Shown piece after piece: positions 25,900-34,730 of a stretch of 64,000 bases of DNA. The notes beneath the pieces are model-generated. The model had not been told where the DNA came from, did no database searches, and saw only the letters and a program-made list of their open reading frames with translations. Made by a program: the position numbers and the translations under genes. Source of the stretch: Peribacillus sp. FSL H8-0477 (GTDB taxonomy: Bacteria; Bacillota; Bacilli; Bacillales; DSM-1321); assembly GCF_038002765.1 (NCBI RefSeq), contig NZ_JBBODE010000001.1, positions 1,736,001 to 1,800,000 of the forward strand, written 5' to 3'. Position 1 is the first letter of the stretch. The number at the start of each line of letters is the position of its first letter.

Positions 25900-26166
25900 A
25901 TGATGCTATTTGGACCATTTTTAGTAGCCTGTATACCAGGTATTTGTATCTTGCTACTTACTTGGCGGCTTGGAAAAAAAGATATACCAACCTTCATAAA
26001 ATTGTTACCCTGTCTTTTAACAATAGTTGCTGCCATTGGTCTCTTCTACGTTGGATTTGTAAACATTAGAGGATTTGAGGGTGCAGGTTATGGACTTCTC
26101 GCTATTTTCCTTATCATTTTTGCGTTAATTTCTTTACGATTTGCAAGAACAACAACAGCACCTTAA
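25900..26166 (+). CDS. YesK-like small membrane protein 2
   Basis: 88 residues, three hydrophobic helices (about 3-22, 34-52, 62-80) with a Gly-rich turn GFEGAGYGLLAI before the last one. Similar in size and hydropathy to the preceding gene and to YesK-like proteins. TTGGAGGG precedes the ATG; a second ATG follows immediately and could be the real start. Own terminator. Function unknown. Confidence 0.65.
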   Translation: MMLFGPFLVACIPGICILLLTWRLGKKDIPTFIKLLPCLLTIVAAIGLFYVGFVNIRGFEGAGYGLLAIFLIIFALISLRFARTTTAP

Positions 26167-26199
26167 ACTATCGGTTACTTTGCATAGAAATAGAAACTA

Positions 26200-26223
26200 A
26201 AGAGGACCATTTAAGGTCTTCTT
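26200..26223 (+). terminator. terminator of YesK-like gene 2
   Basis: AAGAGGACC / GGTCTTCTT stem (one G-T pair) followed by TTTATTT. Confidence 0.65.
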
Positions 26224-26237
26224 TTATTTAATACAGG

Positions 26238-26428
26238 GGGGTATTTTGTTGAAATTATGCCTGCTCAACTCATTAATCCCGTCTGAAGTCTGCTTATTCC
26301 CGTCTGGATATGGTATATTCCCGTCTGCGCATCTCGTAATCCCGTCTGGCCTTGGCTTATTCCCGTCTCGCGGCTTGGAAAGACACCAAAATACCCCATT
26401 GGGTACCCCGTTAAGCTTGTCTTTTTTT
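26238..26428. repeat. dispersed 21-bp-phased repeat element, copy 3
   Basis: Decamers at 26275, 26296, 26317, 26338 and 26359 (AATCCCGTCT, ATTCCCGTCT, ATTCCCGTCT, AATCCCGTCT, ATTCCCGTCT), exactly 21 bases apart. Arms are GGGGTATTTTG (26238-26248) and CAAAATACCCC (26387-26397), the latter overlapping ACCCC-ATT-GGGTA. Orientation is the same as copy 2, 997 bases away, so the two form direct repeats around the YesK-like pair. It fills the gap up to the yuxO terminator. Confidence 0.88.
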
Positions 26429-26474
26429 AAATGACTCGCTTCTTCGGGGTTTGAAATCCTTCATCTAAACAGAA

Positions 26475-26500
26475 AAAAAAGCAGCCGCCGCTGCTTTTTT
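26475..26500 (-). terminator. terminator of yuxO
   Basis: AAAAAAGCAGC-CGCC-GCTGCTTTTTT: a short G+C stem with A/T runs on both sides, just after the yuxO stop. Confidence 0.8.
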
Positions 26501-26503
26501 GTC

Positions 26504-26902
26504 TTATTGTTCTTTTTTCAGTTTTATAACGGCGAGTGTACAGCGGGAGATGCAGACTAGTTGTTGTTCTTCGTCGCGGATTTTGATGTCCCAGACCATG
26601 GTTGTTTTACCGTGGTGCAGGATGGTTCCTTCTGCTGTGACGATGCCGGAGCGTTTTCCTTTTAGATGATTGGCGTTAATTTCGAGACCAACCACGGCTT
26701 CCTTTGTGGGGTCTACAAGGGCAAATCCGCCCATACTGGCAACTGTTTCGGCTAAGGCTACTGAAGCACCTCCGTGAAGCAGGCCGAACGGCTGATGTGT
26801 TCTTTCGTCGACAGGCATAGTTGCAACAATGCGCCCTTCGCTTAGCTCCGTAACTTCAATTCCTAGTGTGTTCATTAATGTATTTTGGATATTTATTTCC
26901 AT
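26504..26902 (-). CDS. yuxO: hotdog-fold thioesterase (PaaI/YuxO family)
   Basis: 132-residue acyl-CoA thioesterase of the hotdog fold. HQPFGLLHGGASVALAETVAS (residues 41-61) carries the HGG motif and the catalytic acidic residue typical of the 4-hydroxybenzoyl-CoA/PaaI type. The ATG at 26902 follows GGAGGTAAGG; the frame begins 5 codons earlier within that SD. In B. subtilis yuxO is next to comA; here it diverges directly from yuzC. Physiological substrate unknown. Confidence 0.85.
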   Translation of the reverse strand: MEINIQNTLMNTLGIEVTELSEGRIVATMPVDERTHQPFGLLHGGASVALAETVASMGGFALVDPTKEAVVGLEINANHLKGKRSGIVTAEGTILHHGKTTMVWDIKIRDEEQQLVCISRCTLAVIKLKKEQ

Positions 26903-27028
26903 TGTCCTTACCTCCATATACTATCGATATACTGTAGTTCGATTAACTCATAGAAATATCCTTCTTTTACTCACTCATCATACCTATTTATCTTTTCTCA
27001 TATGTTGAAGATGAAGGAGGCGCCAGCC

Positions 27029-27415
27029 ATGAAATATTCTGATCAATCCCCAAATGTACATCGTTATCCTAAGGTCTATCAGCCAGACATTCATCCATTT
27101 CCGCAGCGGCCGTCACCTGCACCTGATCCATCAATGTTTATTAAATCTGCTCAACTCTCGCAGTCTCTTTTGGCCGATGCGCAAAAGGTGGTTAAACAGA
27201 TGGCTTCTTCCAAATCATTTTCTCAAAAAATTATGACTGCTGCTCAAGATTCTAAACAGAGTGAGATCACAGAAATGATAAAAAAAGTAGGGCTCACTAC
27301 AGTTCCAAAAATTCGAATTACCCCGGATGGAATACGAATGGACTTTGACTCTAAAATAGAAGAATCACCTGGGGATACTCATGTCATTATCTTGTTACGA
27401 TGGCATACTTTTTAA
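27029..27415 (+). CDS. yuzC: YuzC-like protein
   Basis: 128 residues: a Pro/His/Tyr-rich N-terminus (HRYPKVYQPDIHPFPQRP), a helical middle with KSFSQKIMTAAQDSKQSE and a C-terminal beta segment IRITPDGIRMDFDSK. It resembles B. subtilis YuzC, including the TPDGIR motif and an ending near LLRW. AAGGAGG precedes the ATG at 27029. Function unknown; the N-terminal composition suggests a sporulation/coat type protein, which is only an inference. Confidence 0.7.
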   Translation: MKYSDQSPNVHRYPKVYQPDIHPFPQRPSPAPDPSMFIKSAQLSQSLLADAQKVVKQMASSKSFSQKIMTAAQDSKQSEITEMIKKVGLTTVPKIRITPDGIRMDFDSKIEESPGDTHVIILLRWHTF

Positions 27416-27438
27416 CGCCTTTCCATAATAACGGAAAA

Positions 27439-27465
27439 AAACCGAAGTCCCTAAGACTTCGGTTT
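27439..27465. terminator. bidirectional terminator yuzC/pepA
   Basis: AAACCGAAGTC / GACTTCGGTTT, perfect 11-bp stem with a 5-base loop and T-rich flanks in both directions. Confidence 0.88.
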
Positions 27466-27472
27466 CATCTTT

Positions 27473-28972
27473 TTATTTTTCTCCAAACCGTTCAACAAGC
27501 GTAGCGAGTGTTCTAGTCATTACACCCGTTCCACCAGCTGTACCGAGTTCTGATAGGGCATTGGTCGTTGATGTTCCGGCAATATCCAGGTGAACCCATG
27601 GAGTATCTTCTGCAAATTCCCCGATAAACGCACCGCCCATGATCGCATGTCCTGGACTTCCTGGTGAGTTGTTTAGATCCGCAATGCGGCTTCCTCTTAC
27701 CCGCTTCTTATCTTTTTCAGTAATCGGAAGTCTCCAAATCGGCTCACCAGCTTCATGAGAGGCTTCTAAGACTTCAATGAATAAATCCTCATTATTAGTC
27801 ATTGCGCCAGTCATATCCATCCCTAAGGCCGTAATAACCCCGCCAGTCAGTGTAGCCACATCAACCAAGTACTCTGCGCCATGCTGTTTCGCATAGGTGA
27901 CAGCATCGGCAAGTACCAATCGTCCTTCTGCATCCGTATTTAATACTTCAATGGTTTTACCACTCATCGAAGTAATCACGTCATCTGGTTTAAACGCATT
28001 TCCGCTAATCATATTATCTGTCGATGGAATGACTGCCACCACATTTTGCTCAGGCTTTAATTCACCGATAATCTCCATAGCACCAAGTACAGCCGCAGCT
28101 CCACCCATATCGGTCTTCATCCCGACGATACCGGCCTTTGTTTTAATGGAATAGCCTCCTGTATCGAACGTAACCCCTTTACCGACAAGTCCGATGACAT
28201 CTTTCCATTCTTCTTTACCCTGATATTTCAATACGATCATTTTTGGCGGTTCTGTAGATCCTTGGTTAACCGCTAAAAGCGCGCCCATTCCAAGTTTAAT
28301 CATGTCTTCTTTATCTAATATTTCTGTTTCAAAATCATATTTTTTGCCAAGTTCAGAAGCGTATGCAGCTAAATCTGTCGATGTTAAAAGGTTTCCCGGT
28401 ATATTAACTAAGGTTCTAGCTGAATTGGTTGCTTTACCAAATACATGTCCAACCTCAAGAGAAGCTTTTAAATCTTGACTGTCGCTTTCGCTGTAAACTG
28501 TAATTGCTTCGATCTGCTTTTGCTTCTCATTAGATTTTTGCTTGTATCCCGCAAATTCATAAGTGGCAAGCTGAAATGCTTCACTAAAGGCATGAGCGGT
28601 ATCCAGGATTTCTACGTGCTCAGTACTAAATGTATCGAGTGCTACTGAAATCTCAGACGCACGGGAGTTCTTAATCATTTTAAAGGCAGCCCCGAATGAC
28701 TCACGCAAGCTTTCAAAGCTGACTGTGTCACGTTTGCCTAGACCGACGAACAATAATATTTTCGGTCCCATTTGCCCTAATGTATGTACCTTCGTTATTT
28801 TATTACGTCTTCCAGATAGTTCACCAGCTTTTATTAGTTCCGTCAATTGACCATTTAGTTTTTCATCGGCCGTTTTCCCTGCTCCTTCAAGCCGTGCTGG
28901 CTGATCAAAGACACTGATAAGAAGACATTCCTCAGGATGATCTATTTGAAAATGATTATTTATGGTATACAT
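27473..28972 (-). CDS. pepA: leucyl aminopeptidase, M17 family
   Basis: 499 residues (B. subtilis YuiE). An N-terminal macro-like domain (about 1-160) and a C-terminal dizinc peptidase domain. The motif NTDAEGRL and the lysine/aspartate ligand segment [14 protein letters not shown] are present, so catalysis should be intact. Removes N-terminal residues from peptides in the cytosol; usually a hexamer. AGGAGG precedes the ATG. Monocistronic. Confidence 0.93.
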   Translation of the reverse strand: MYTINNHFQIDHPEECLLISVFDQPARLEGAGKTADEKLNGQLTELIKAGELSGRRNKITKVHTLGQMGPKILLFVGLGKRDTVSFESLRESFGAAFKMIKNSRASEISVALDTFSTEHVEILDTAHAFSEAFQLATYEFAGYKQKSNEKQKQIEAITVYSESDSQDLKASLEVGHVFGKATNSARTLVNIPGNLLTSTDLAAYASELGKKYDFETEILDKEDMIKLGMGALLAVNQGSTEPPKMIVLKYQGKEEWKDVIGLVGKGVTFDTGGYSIKTKAGIVGMKTDMGGAAAVLGAMEIIGELKPEQNVVAVIPSTDNMISGNAFKPDDVITSMSGKTIEVLNTDAEGRLVLADAVTYAKQHGAEYLVDVATLTGGVITALGMDMTGAMTNNEDLFIEVLEASHEAGEPIWRLPITEKDKKRVRGSRIADLNNSPGSPGHAIMGGAFIGEFAEDTPWVHLDIAGTSTTNALSELGTAGGTGVMTRTLATLVERFGEK

Positions 28973-29213
28973 AGTTACCTCCTATATTTCGTAAAATCAA
29001 TTATATCTAAGTTTTCAAGATATTTCGAATATAGCACATATTTTCGATTTAATAATTATTTTTTTGTAAAAATGGTTTAGAGCCCCTTAATCATGTTTAT
29101 GAATAAAGTAACAGGATTTCTTAGCAGGATTTACTTACTTTTTCACCGAATAACATATCATTATCTTTTCAAGCGTTTAGATCGCGTTGAAATTAGAAAG
29201 AAGGAGATGCCCC

Positions 29214-29696
29214 TTGGATATACTTTTCAATTTTCCCTTAATCGCGGCTTTACTTGCGATATTCTTTGCTCAATTCATCAAAGTTCCTATTCACTTTATC
29301 GCACTAAAAAAGCTGGATTGGTCTCTTCTTACCTCAACAGGCGGCATGCCGAGTTCACACTCAGCTGCAGTCACTGCGCTGGCCACGGCCGTGGGGATTG
29401 AAGCGGGGCTTACTTCTCCCATCTTTTCAGTTGCAGCCATTTTTGCCGTCATTACGATGTTTGATGCTACAGGAGTTCGACGCCAGGCAGGTGAACAAGC
29501 CGCGGTACTCAACAGACTGGTAGTGGATTTTAATACCTTTGTCTCAGAAGCAAAGACGTGGCAGCAAAAAGAAGAAAAGCAAAAACAGCGGAAACTTAAA
29601 GAACTGCTGGGTCATAAACCAATTGAAGTCTTTTTCGGCGGATTAACAGGTATTTTTATAGCACTCTTTCTTCATTTTGTATTATTTGAAGGGTAG
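29214..29696 (+). CDS. yuiD: DUF212 membrane protein YuiD
   Basis: 160 residues with a TTG start at 29214 preceded 7 bases by AAGGAG; longer frames overlap that SD. Three to four hydrophobic helices; a conserved core TSTGGMPSSHSAAVTALATA resembles the PSGH/SSHS element of PAP2-type phosphatases. A charged helix (KEEKQKQRKLKELLGHKPIEV) precedes the last helix. Family: acid phosphatase/vanadium haloperoxidase-related. The precise reaction is unproven. Confidence 0.85.
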   Translation: MDILFNFPLIAALLAIFFAQFIKVPIHFIALKKLDWSLLTSTGGMPSSHSAAVTALATAVGIEAGLTSPIFSVAAIFAVITMFDATGVRRQAGEQAAVLNRLVVDFNTFVSEAKTWQQKEEKQKQRKLKELLGHKPIEVFFGGLTGIFIALFLHFVLFEG

Positions 29697-29703
29697 AGTT
29701 CTC

Positions 29704-30501
29704 ATGATGAAAATCATTTCTTTATGTCCTAGTAATACTGAGCTTTGTGTCTATTTAGGTGTTGAAGACCAGTTGATTGCTATAGATGATTACTCTGATT
29801 GGCCTGACTCTGTACAGCATTTGCCCCGGGTAGGTCCGGATTTATCCATAAATGTTGACCTAGTAGCAGAACTAAAGCCTGATTTAGTATTGGCATCTTT
29901 AAGTGTCCCAGGAATGGAGAAAAACCTTATAGCCCTTCAAGATCAAGGCATTCCCCACCTGACCTTCAATCCACAATCGTTAGATGATATTGCTAAGGAT
30001 CTGCTAACGCTGGGTGATGCCCTAGGAATGGAGACAAGAGCTGCAGAAGCCGTTCATGCCTATCGAACACGGATTACGCAATTCGAGGAAACAGCTAAAA
30101 AGATAGAACAAAAGATACCTCTATACTGGGAATGGTGGCCGAAACCTTTGTTCAGCCCAGGTGGTGTGAATTGGCTGACAGAAATCAGCAGACTAGCCGG
30201 GGGTTATAATATTTTTGAAACCATAGATGCTGCAAGTATTCAAGTTCAACCAGATGATGTACGAAAGCTCGACCCAGCATTTATCCTTTTAGCTTGGGTC
30301 GGCATTCCTACAAGCAAAGTTAATCCTGAACTCGTAAAAAAAAGACCTGGCTGGAAGGATATGAGCGCTGTTCAGCAAGAACAACTGCGTCTTTTAGAAG
30401 AACCATTATATTGCCGACCCTCGCCGCGCCTTCTTGATGGATTAGAGAAATTAGCCTTACTTCTGCATCCTGAACATTTTCAGCATCTTACCGCTAAATA
30501 A
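29704..30501 (+). CDS. cobalamin/iron-siderophore binding-protein-like (BtuF fold), no signal peptide
   Basis: 265 residues with the TroA/BtuF class III periplasmic-binding fold: ISLCPSNTELCVYLGVEDQLIAIDD at the start, then PRVGPDLSINVDLVAELKPDLVLA and a connecting helix. There is no hydrophobic leader or lipobox; the frame upstream of 29704 only adds nine codons of yuiD-end sequence, so the protein looks cytosolic. It begins 7 bases after yuiD, with GAAGGG as SD, so the two are co-transcribed. No ABC permease or ATPase gene is nearby. Confidence 0.75.
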   Translation: MMKIISLCPSNTELCVYLGVEDQLIAIDDYSDWPDSVQHLPRVGPDLSINVDLVAELKPDLVLASLSVPGMEKNLIALQDQGIPHLTFNPQSLDDIAKDLLTLGDALGMETRAAEAVHAYRTRITQFEETAKKIEQKIPLYWEWWPKPLFSPGGVNWLTEISRLAGGYNIFETIDAASIQVQPDDVRKLDPAFILLAWVGIPTSKVNPELVKKRPGWKDMSAVQQEQLRLLEEPLYCRPSPRLLDGLEKLALLLHPEHFQHLTAK

Positions 30502-30533
30502 AGAGACGGTCGAACTTTTTTCGACCGTCTCTT
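30501..30533. terminator. bidirectional terminator
   Basis: Perfect 14-bp stem AAGAGACGGTCGAA / TTCGACCGTCTCTT with a 5-base loop between the BtuF-like gene and convergent yuiC. Confidence 0.9.
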
Positions 30534-30540
30534 TTACTAG

Positions 30541-31221
30541 TTATTCTTTTTTTGTTTTTCCAACAATCTGTTCTCGAAAAACTTGCAGATTTTTATCTTC
30601 ATTAAGAACTTCCAACTGTTTTTCTGTTAAAGAACCTTTTCCCTTTTCGATAATGTATACATCCAGGGTCTTTTTCCCCCAGTCCGAATATACATCAGCG
30701 ACGGTATTGTAATACAAATCAAGTTCATCACCATTGATTGCTCCGCCTTTATCCGCGACTACTCCGTACCCATAACCAGGAATCCAAAGAATGGTCCCTA
30801 ATGGGAAGACATTTAAATCTGCAGCGACTGTAGAATACAAATCCCTTTTTACCTTAACTCCTGAATAGGTAATCCCGTATGTAGGACTTTCTGGATATTT
30901 GCCAGTTGATTCGTATCCTGCGGTATAGCCTGTTGCTGTCACAGTATGTACTGGATATTGTGTAAAATCGATTTCATCCTCTATAGATGGTTGAATTTCT
31001 GCTGCTTGAGCTTTCAAACCGTGCCCTAAAAACGTTTTCTTAATTGACTCTAGACCTATATGATGAGTCTTTTTATTATCCAGAGATAAGAACTTTGTTG
31101 ATTCCTCTGTTTGATTAATTTGAGCGTCGACCCCTGTTACCTGCCAGAAGGTCGTATAGAATGCTGTTATAAATAACAAGCTTACAGCTATTCTTTTAAT
31201 CCCGATTTTCATTTTTTCCAT
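30541..31221 (-). CDS. yuiC: 3D-domain exported protein YuiC
   Basis: 226 residues from the ATG at 31221; AAGGGAGTGG lies about 9 bases upstream. An N-terminal hydrophobic segment (about 9-25) is a signal peptide or anchor. The C-terminal 3D domain (about 120-215) has [21 protein letters not shown] and [16 protein letters not shown], with the three Asp that name the fold. Related to RpfB/MltA lytic transglycosylases; B. subtilis YuiC has been shown to have muralytic activity. Likely cell wall-located. Confidence 0.88.
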   Translation of the reverse strand: MEKMKIGIKRIAVSLLFITAFYTTFWQVTGVDAQINQTEESTKFLSLDNKKTHHIGLESIKKTFLGHGLKAQAAEIQPSIEDEIDFTQYPVHTVTATGYTAGYESTGKYPESPTYGITYSGVKVKRDLYSTVAADLNVFPLGTILWIPGYGYGVVADKGGAINGDELDLYYNTVADVYSDWGKKTLDVYIIEKGKGSLTEKQLEVLNEDKNLQVFREQIVGKTKKE

Positions 31222-31328
31222 ATAGTAATTCCACTCCCTTATCATCATATTTCTTTCCCGAAAAACGATGAAGTATGCAGGATTCGTGGAATTTGTGTAA
31301 AGATTGGTTCTTTTGGATTAGCAAAAAA

Positions 31329-31353
31329 CAGGCAGCCCTGATTCGGCTGCCTG
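31329..31353 (-). terminator. terminator of yuiB
   Basis: CAGGCAGCC / GGCTGCCTG, perfect 9-bp stem with a 7-base loop, followed on the minus strand by a T-run. Confidence 0.8.
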
Positions 31354-31360
31354 CTTGATT

Positions 31361-31678
31361 TTAAAACATTTGATACCCTTGTTTTCTCAAAATTTTAATG
31401 ACAACACCAGCTAAGATAGCTCCAGCTAGACCACTGGAAAGAATGGTAATGTCAGCAACTGCAAGATTTGAAAATTTAGTACCAAGTGTACTAAATACTC
31501 TGCCGGGAGCTCTGAAGTAGTCAATCATTTTCTCACCATTTACGATAAAGATCGTTACAAGAGGGAAAATAATTACCATGACCCAAGAGGACCGGAACAG
31601 CATATTTAATAAAAAACCGATTCCAAAAAAGAGCAGAAAAAATAGAACAACAGATATAATTAAAACAGGCAACGCCAT
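31361..31678 (-). CDS. yuiB: YuiB membrane protein
   Basis: 105 residues with three hydrophobic helices (about 3-28, 32-48, 76-97). The ATG at 31678 is served by GAGGAGGG; a TTG two codons upstream is also possible. Same length and place as B. subtilis YuiB. Function unknown. Confidence 0.8.
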   Translation of the reverse strand: MALPVLIISVVLFFLLFFGIGFLLNMLFRSSWVMVIIFPLVTIFIVNGEKMIDYFRAPGRVFSTLGTKFSNLAVADITILSSGLAGAILAGVVIKILRKQGYQMF

Positions 31679-31811
31679 AGTCAAAGACCCTCCTCAAGAA
31701 GCATCACTCTCAGTTTACTCAATGAAAAGGGACACGTCAATTCCTCAGATAGATAAAAATGGAATCAATGATTACGATGTTTTTCTAATTTTCACCTTTT
31801 AAAAAAGACAG

Positions 31812-31934
31812 TCAGGATTTTTCCCCTGTTTTTCCGCTGCCATCACAACCGTTGCAAGTTTCCGATCCGCCAAGTAATAATTGAAAATAGCCCTGCCCAG
31901 AACAATATTCACAAGTATTTCCCTTTCCTTTCAT
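31812..31934 (-). CDS. yuiA: YuiA, 40-residue DnaJ-like zinc-finger miniprotein
   Basis: Starts at the ATG at 31934, preceded by AAGGAG; the frame is open to 32039 but has no SD there. It is essentially two CXXCXGXG units: CEYCSGQG and CNGCDGSG, which in DnaJ bind one zinc. Nothing else is present, so it is a free-standing half zinc finger. Located between yuiB and yumB as in B. subtilis. Function unknown; a chaperone-like or metal role is inference. Confidence 0.8.
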   Translation of the reverse strand: MKGKGNTCEYCSGQGYFQLLLGGSETCNGCDGSGKTGEKS

Positions 31935-32096
31935 TATCAACATCTCCTTATAAATAATCTTAATTTTCTGATATCTTATCAAATATAACGATATAAGGAA
32001 AATCTCAAAAGGAACGAAAAACCTTTTATGTAACCGCATACAGTTATGATTTTCTGCTGTTTTCTCTCTATTTCTTAAATTAACTGAATATTTAAA

Positions 32097-32125
32097 AAGC
32101 TGTATAGGAAAATTCCTAACAGCTT
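32097..32125 (-). terminator. terminator of yumB
   Basis: AAGCTGT+TAGGAA pair with TTCCTA+ACAGCTT, followed on the minus strand by TTTTTAAA. Confidence 0.75.
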
Positions 32126-32131
32126 GGTGTT

Positions 32132-33346
32132 TTAGAGAATATTAAATTTCCCTTTCTTTAATACGGTACTTGTGCCGCCAATAGAGAAAAGTGCGCGATT
32201 ATCAATCACCTTTTTCATTACTGAAGCAGGTTTTCCTTTTAATTTTTTCCCATAGACGATACCAATTGCATCACGTTCCCCAAGCGAGCATACGGTGCCT
32301 TTAATATCAGGCTTAAACGCAGTCAAATTCGTTTCTTGACGTAATAATGCCAGTAGATTATTGGTTACCACATCTGCTTGCTGCAGCGCGATTTGAGCTG
32401 TTGGAGGATATGGCCGATTAATCTCCTCATTAATAATTAGGGAACAGTCTCCAATGATGAAAATATTCTCGTGTCCTGGAGCCCGTAAATCTGGGTCCAC
32501 CTTCACTCGGCACCTATTCGCTTCAAAGCCTGATTCTTCAATTACGGAGCTTCCGCGAATTCCAGCCGCCCAAATCACTGTACCTGCTTTAATTTCTTGT
32601 GTCTCTTCTTCACCAATACCTACTATAATGCCTTCTGGATCAGCACCTTTTATAGGTGTTCCAATCTTAAATTCAACCCCTCTTTTCTCCAGATGGGCTA
32701 CTGCATAATCAACCAATTCGGGATCAAAACCAGGAAGTACCGCTTTTGCTGCCTCTACACAATAAACCTTCACCTTATTTTGATCAATTTCATATGTTTT
32801 ACATAACTGCGGTATGCGATTGACCAGTTCACCTAGGAATTCTATCCCTGTGAAACCTGCACCGCCGACTATGATTGTTAAGCGTTCTTCCTTTTTTATA
32901 GCTTCATTTTGATACGTTGAAAATTGACTTTCAATATGCTCGCGTATACGTTTAGCTGCATCTACACTCGTAATCGAATACGCATATTCCTTCAAGCCCT
33001 TTATGCCAAAGGTTTCTGACTCACCGCCGAGTGCTATAACTAAATAATCATAAGAAACCTCACCGATATCGGTCATTACTTTTTTTTCTGCGGTGGCTAT
33101 TCTTGTAACGGATGCTTGAATAAAGGCCACCTTTTTAACATCAATTACAGATTTAACTGGGTAGGTAACCTGGTCGTCCCGTAGTGTACCCGCTGCGGCT
33201 TCATGAAGCCAAGTCGTTTCATAATGGTAGTTATTTTTGTTAATCAGTACAATTTCTACTTCTTCTGTACGTATTTTTTTTTGCAAGCGTACGGTAGTCA
33301 TTAATCCACCGTATCCTGCCCCAAGAATAACGATTTTAGTTTTCAA
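32132..33346 (-). CDS. yumB: type II NADH dehydrogenase-like protein
   Basis: 404 residues. FAD-binding [11 protein letters not shown] at the N-terminus, NAD-binding [15 protein letters not shown] near 165, [10 protein letters not shown] and GDCSLI near 300 are NDH-2 hallmarks. It oxidises NADH and passes electrons to the quinone pool at the membrane surface. The start is a TTG at 33346 with AGAAGTGAT upstream; a GTG 3 codons earlier (33355) is the alternative. Own terminator. Confidence 0.88.
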   Translation of the reverse strand: MKTKIVILGAGYGGLMTTVRLQKKIRTEEVEIVLINKNNYHYETTWLHEAAAGTLRDDQVTYPVKSVIDVKKVAFIQASVTRIATAEKKVMTDIGEVSYDYLVIALGGESETFGIKGLKEYAYSITSVDAAKRIREHIESQFSTYQNEAIKKEERLTIIVGGAGFTGIEFLGELVNRIPQLCKTYEIDQNKVKVYCVEAAKAVLPGFDPELVDYAVAHLEKRGVEFKIGTPIKGADPEGIIVGIGEEETQEIKAGTVIWAAGIRGSSVIEESGFEANRCRVKVDPDLRAPGHENIFIIGDCSLIINEEINRPYPPTAQIALQQADVVTNNLLALLRQETNLTAFKPDIKGTVCSLGERDAIGIVYGKKLKGKPASVMKKVIDNRALFSIGGTSTVLKKGKFNIL

Positions 33347-33618
33347 GAATATCACTTCTGCCTTTCCTTTTACGATTATGTTTTATTGTTTCCATATTCT
33401 TTATTATTAACAATTCATTTTTTGGGATTCTTGTTTTTTTATCTTCTGAGGTTTTCTGTTCATTCCTGATTTTCCTTGTTTATTAAGAGAGAGGGGTCAG
33501 AATTAGGGGCAAACTAAGCGTAATAAGTTTCTGAATATAGAGGTTTTTGCGTTTCGTTCTTGATTATATATGATAAGATAGAAAAATAAATTTCGTATTT
33601 TTATCGGAGGGATTTTGC

Positions 33619-34611
33619 TTGGAAGAGAATGAAAAAGTATATGATATAACAATTATCGGAGGCGGCCCTATTGGTTTATTTACCGCTTTTTATGGCGGTA
33701 TGAGACAGGCGTCTGTGAAAATTATAGAAAGTCTGCCACAGCTGGGCGGGCAATTATCCGCCTTATATCCAGAAAAATACATTTACGACGTTGCAGGCTT
33801 TCCAAAAGTACGGGCACAGGAGCTTGTCGATAATTTAAAGCAGCAAATGTCTAAATTTGAACCAACTGTGGTACTTGAAGAGGCTGTTCAAACCGTTGAA
33901 AAACAAGCTGATGGTGTGTTTAAGATAACAACTAATGGTGGTACACATTTTACAAAAGCCATTATTATCACAGCTGGGAACGGAGCGTTCCAACCACGCA
34001 GAATTGAATTGGAAGAAGCGGCTAAATACGAAGGGAAAAACCTTCATTACTTCATCGATGATTTAAATCATTTTGCCGGCAAAAAAGTGGTGATATTCGG
34101 TGGAGGAGATTCCGCAGTTGATTGGGCGCTTATGCTTGAACCCATCGCTGAAAAAGTAACAATCGTTCATCGTCGAGATAAATTCAGAGCACACGAACAT
34201 AGTGTTGAGAATTTAAAAAAATCAAATGTTGAAATTAAAACCCCATTTATCCCTGCTGAATTCCTTGGTAACGACGAAGCCATTACACAAGTGGTCGTGC
34301 AGGGTGCAAATGGTGAAGATAAGGAAGTCATCGATGTCGATGCAGTCATCGGGAATTACGGTTTTGTATCCTCTCTTGGACCAATTAAAGATTGGGGATT
34401 CGAACTTCAAAAAAATACAATTGTTGTGAACTCAAAAATGGAAACGAGTATTCCAGGCATCTACGCAGCCGGCGACATTTGTACCTATGATGGCAAAGTG
34501 AAACTTATTGCCAGCGGCTTTGGCGAAGCACCTACGGCCGTCAATAACGCCAAGCAGTATATTGATCCAAAGGCTCGAATCCAACCGATGCATAGTACGT
34601 CAATGTTCTAA
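33619..34611 (+). CDS. yumC: ferredoxin/flavodoxin-NADP+ reductase, thioredoxin reductase-like type
   Basis: 330-residue FAD/NADPH flavoprotein that reduces ferredoxin or flavodoxin. FAD motif [19 protein letters not shown] motif [13 protein letters not shown] near 160, and the C-terminal [21 protein letters not shown]. No CXXC, unlike thioredoxin reductase, which is characteristic of this type. TTG start at 33619 with GGAGGG 7 bases before it. Diverges from yumB. Confidence 0.92.
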   Translation: MEENEKVYDITIIGGGPIGLFTAFYGGMRQASVKIIESLPQLGGQLSALYPEKYIYDVAGFPKVRAQELVDNLKQQMSKFEPTVVLEEAVQTVEKQADGVFKITTNGGTHFTKAIIITAGNGAFQPRRIELEEAAKYEGKNLHYFIDDLNHFAGKKVVIFGGGDSAVDWALMLEPIAEKVTIVHRRDKFRAHEHSVENLKKSNVEIKTPFIPAEFLGNDEAITQVVVQGANGEDKEVIDVDAVIGNYGFVSSLGPIKDWGFELQKNTIVVNSKMETSIPGIYAAGDICTYDGKVKLIASGFGEAPTAVNNAKQYIDPKARIQPMHSTSMF

Positions 34612-34620
34612 GAATTGATG

Positions 34621-34669
34621 AAAGGAACCAAGTGGAGGATGAAAAATCCCTTCTACTTGGTTCCTTTTT
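34621..34669 (+). terminator. terminator of yumC
   Basis: 13-bp stem AAAGGAACCAAGT / ACTTGGTTCCTTT with a 21-base loop, ending in TTTTT. Confidence 0.85.
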
Positions 34670-34730
34670 GTTTACCTGTTTTTATAGAGGGTAAAAAATA
34701 AATAAGTAATTTATGAAAGGGTGTTTCCAT

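Noticed and set aside
26246-26434. 62-codon plus-strand frame with repeated FPS motifs across repeat copy 3
   Set aside because: No SD at its start, and the equivalent frame in copy 1 has an internal stop, so it is a by-product of the 21-base period. The minus-strand frame is kept as a low-confidence hypothesis in the findings.
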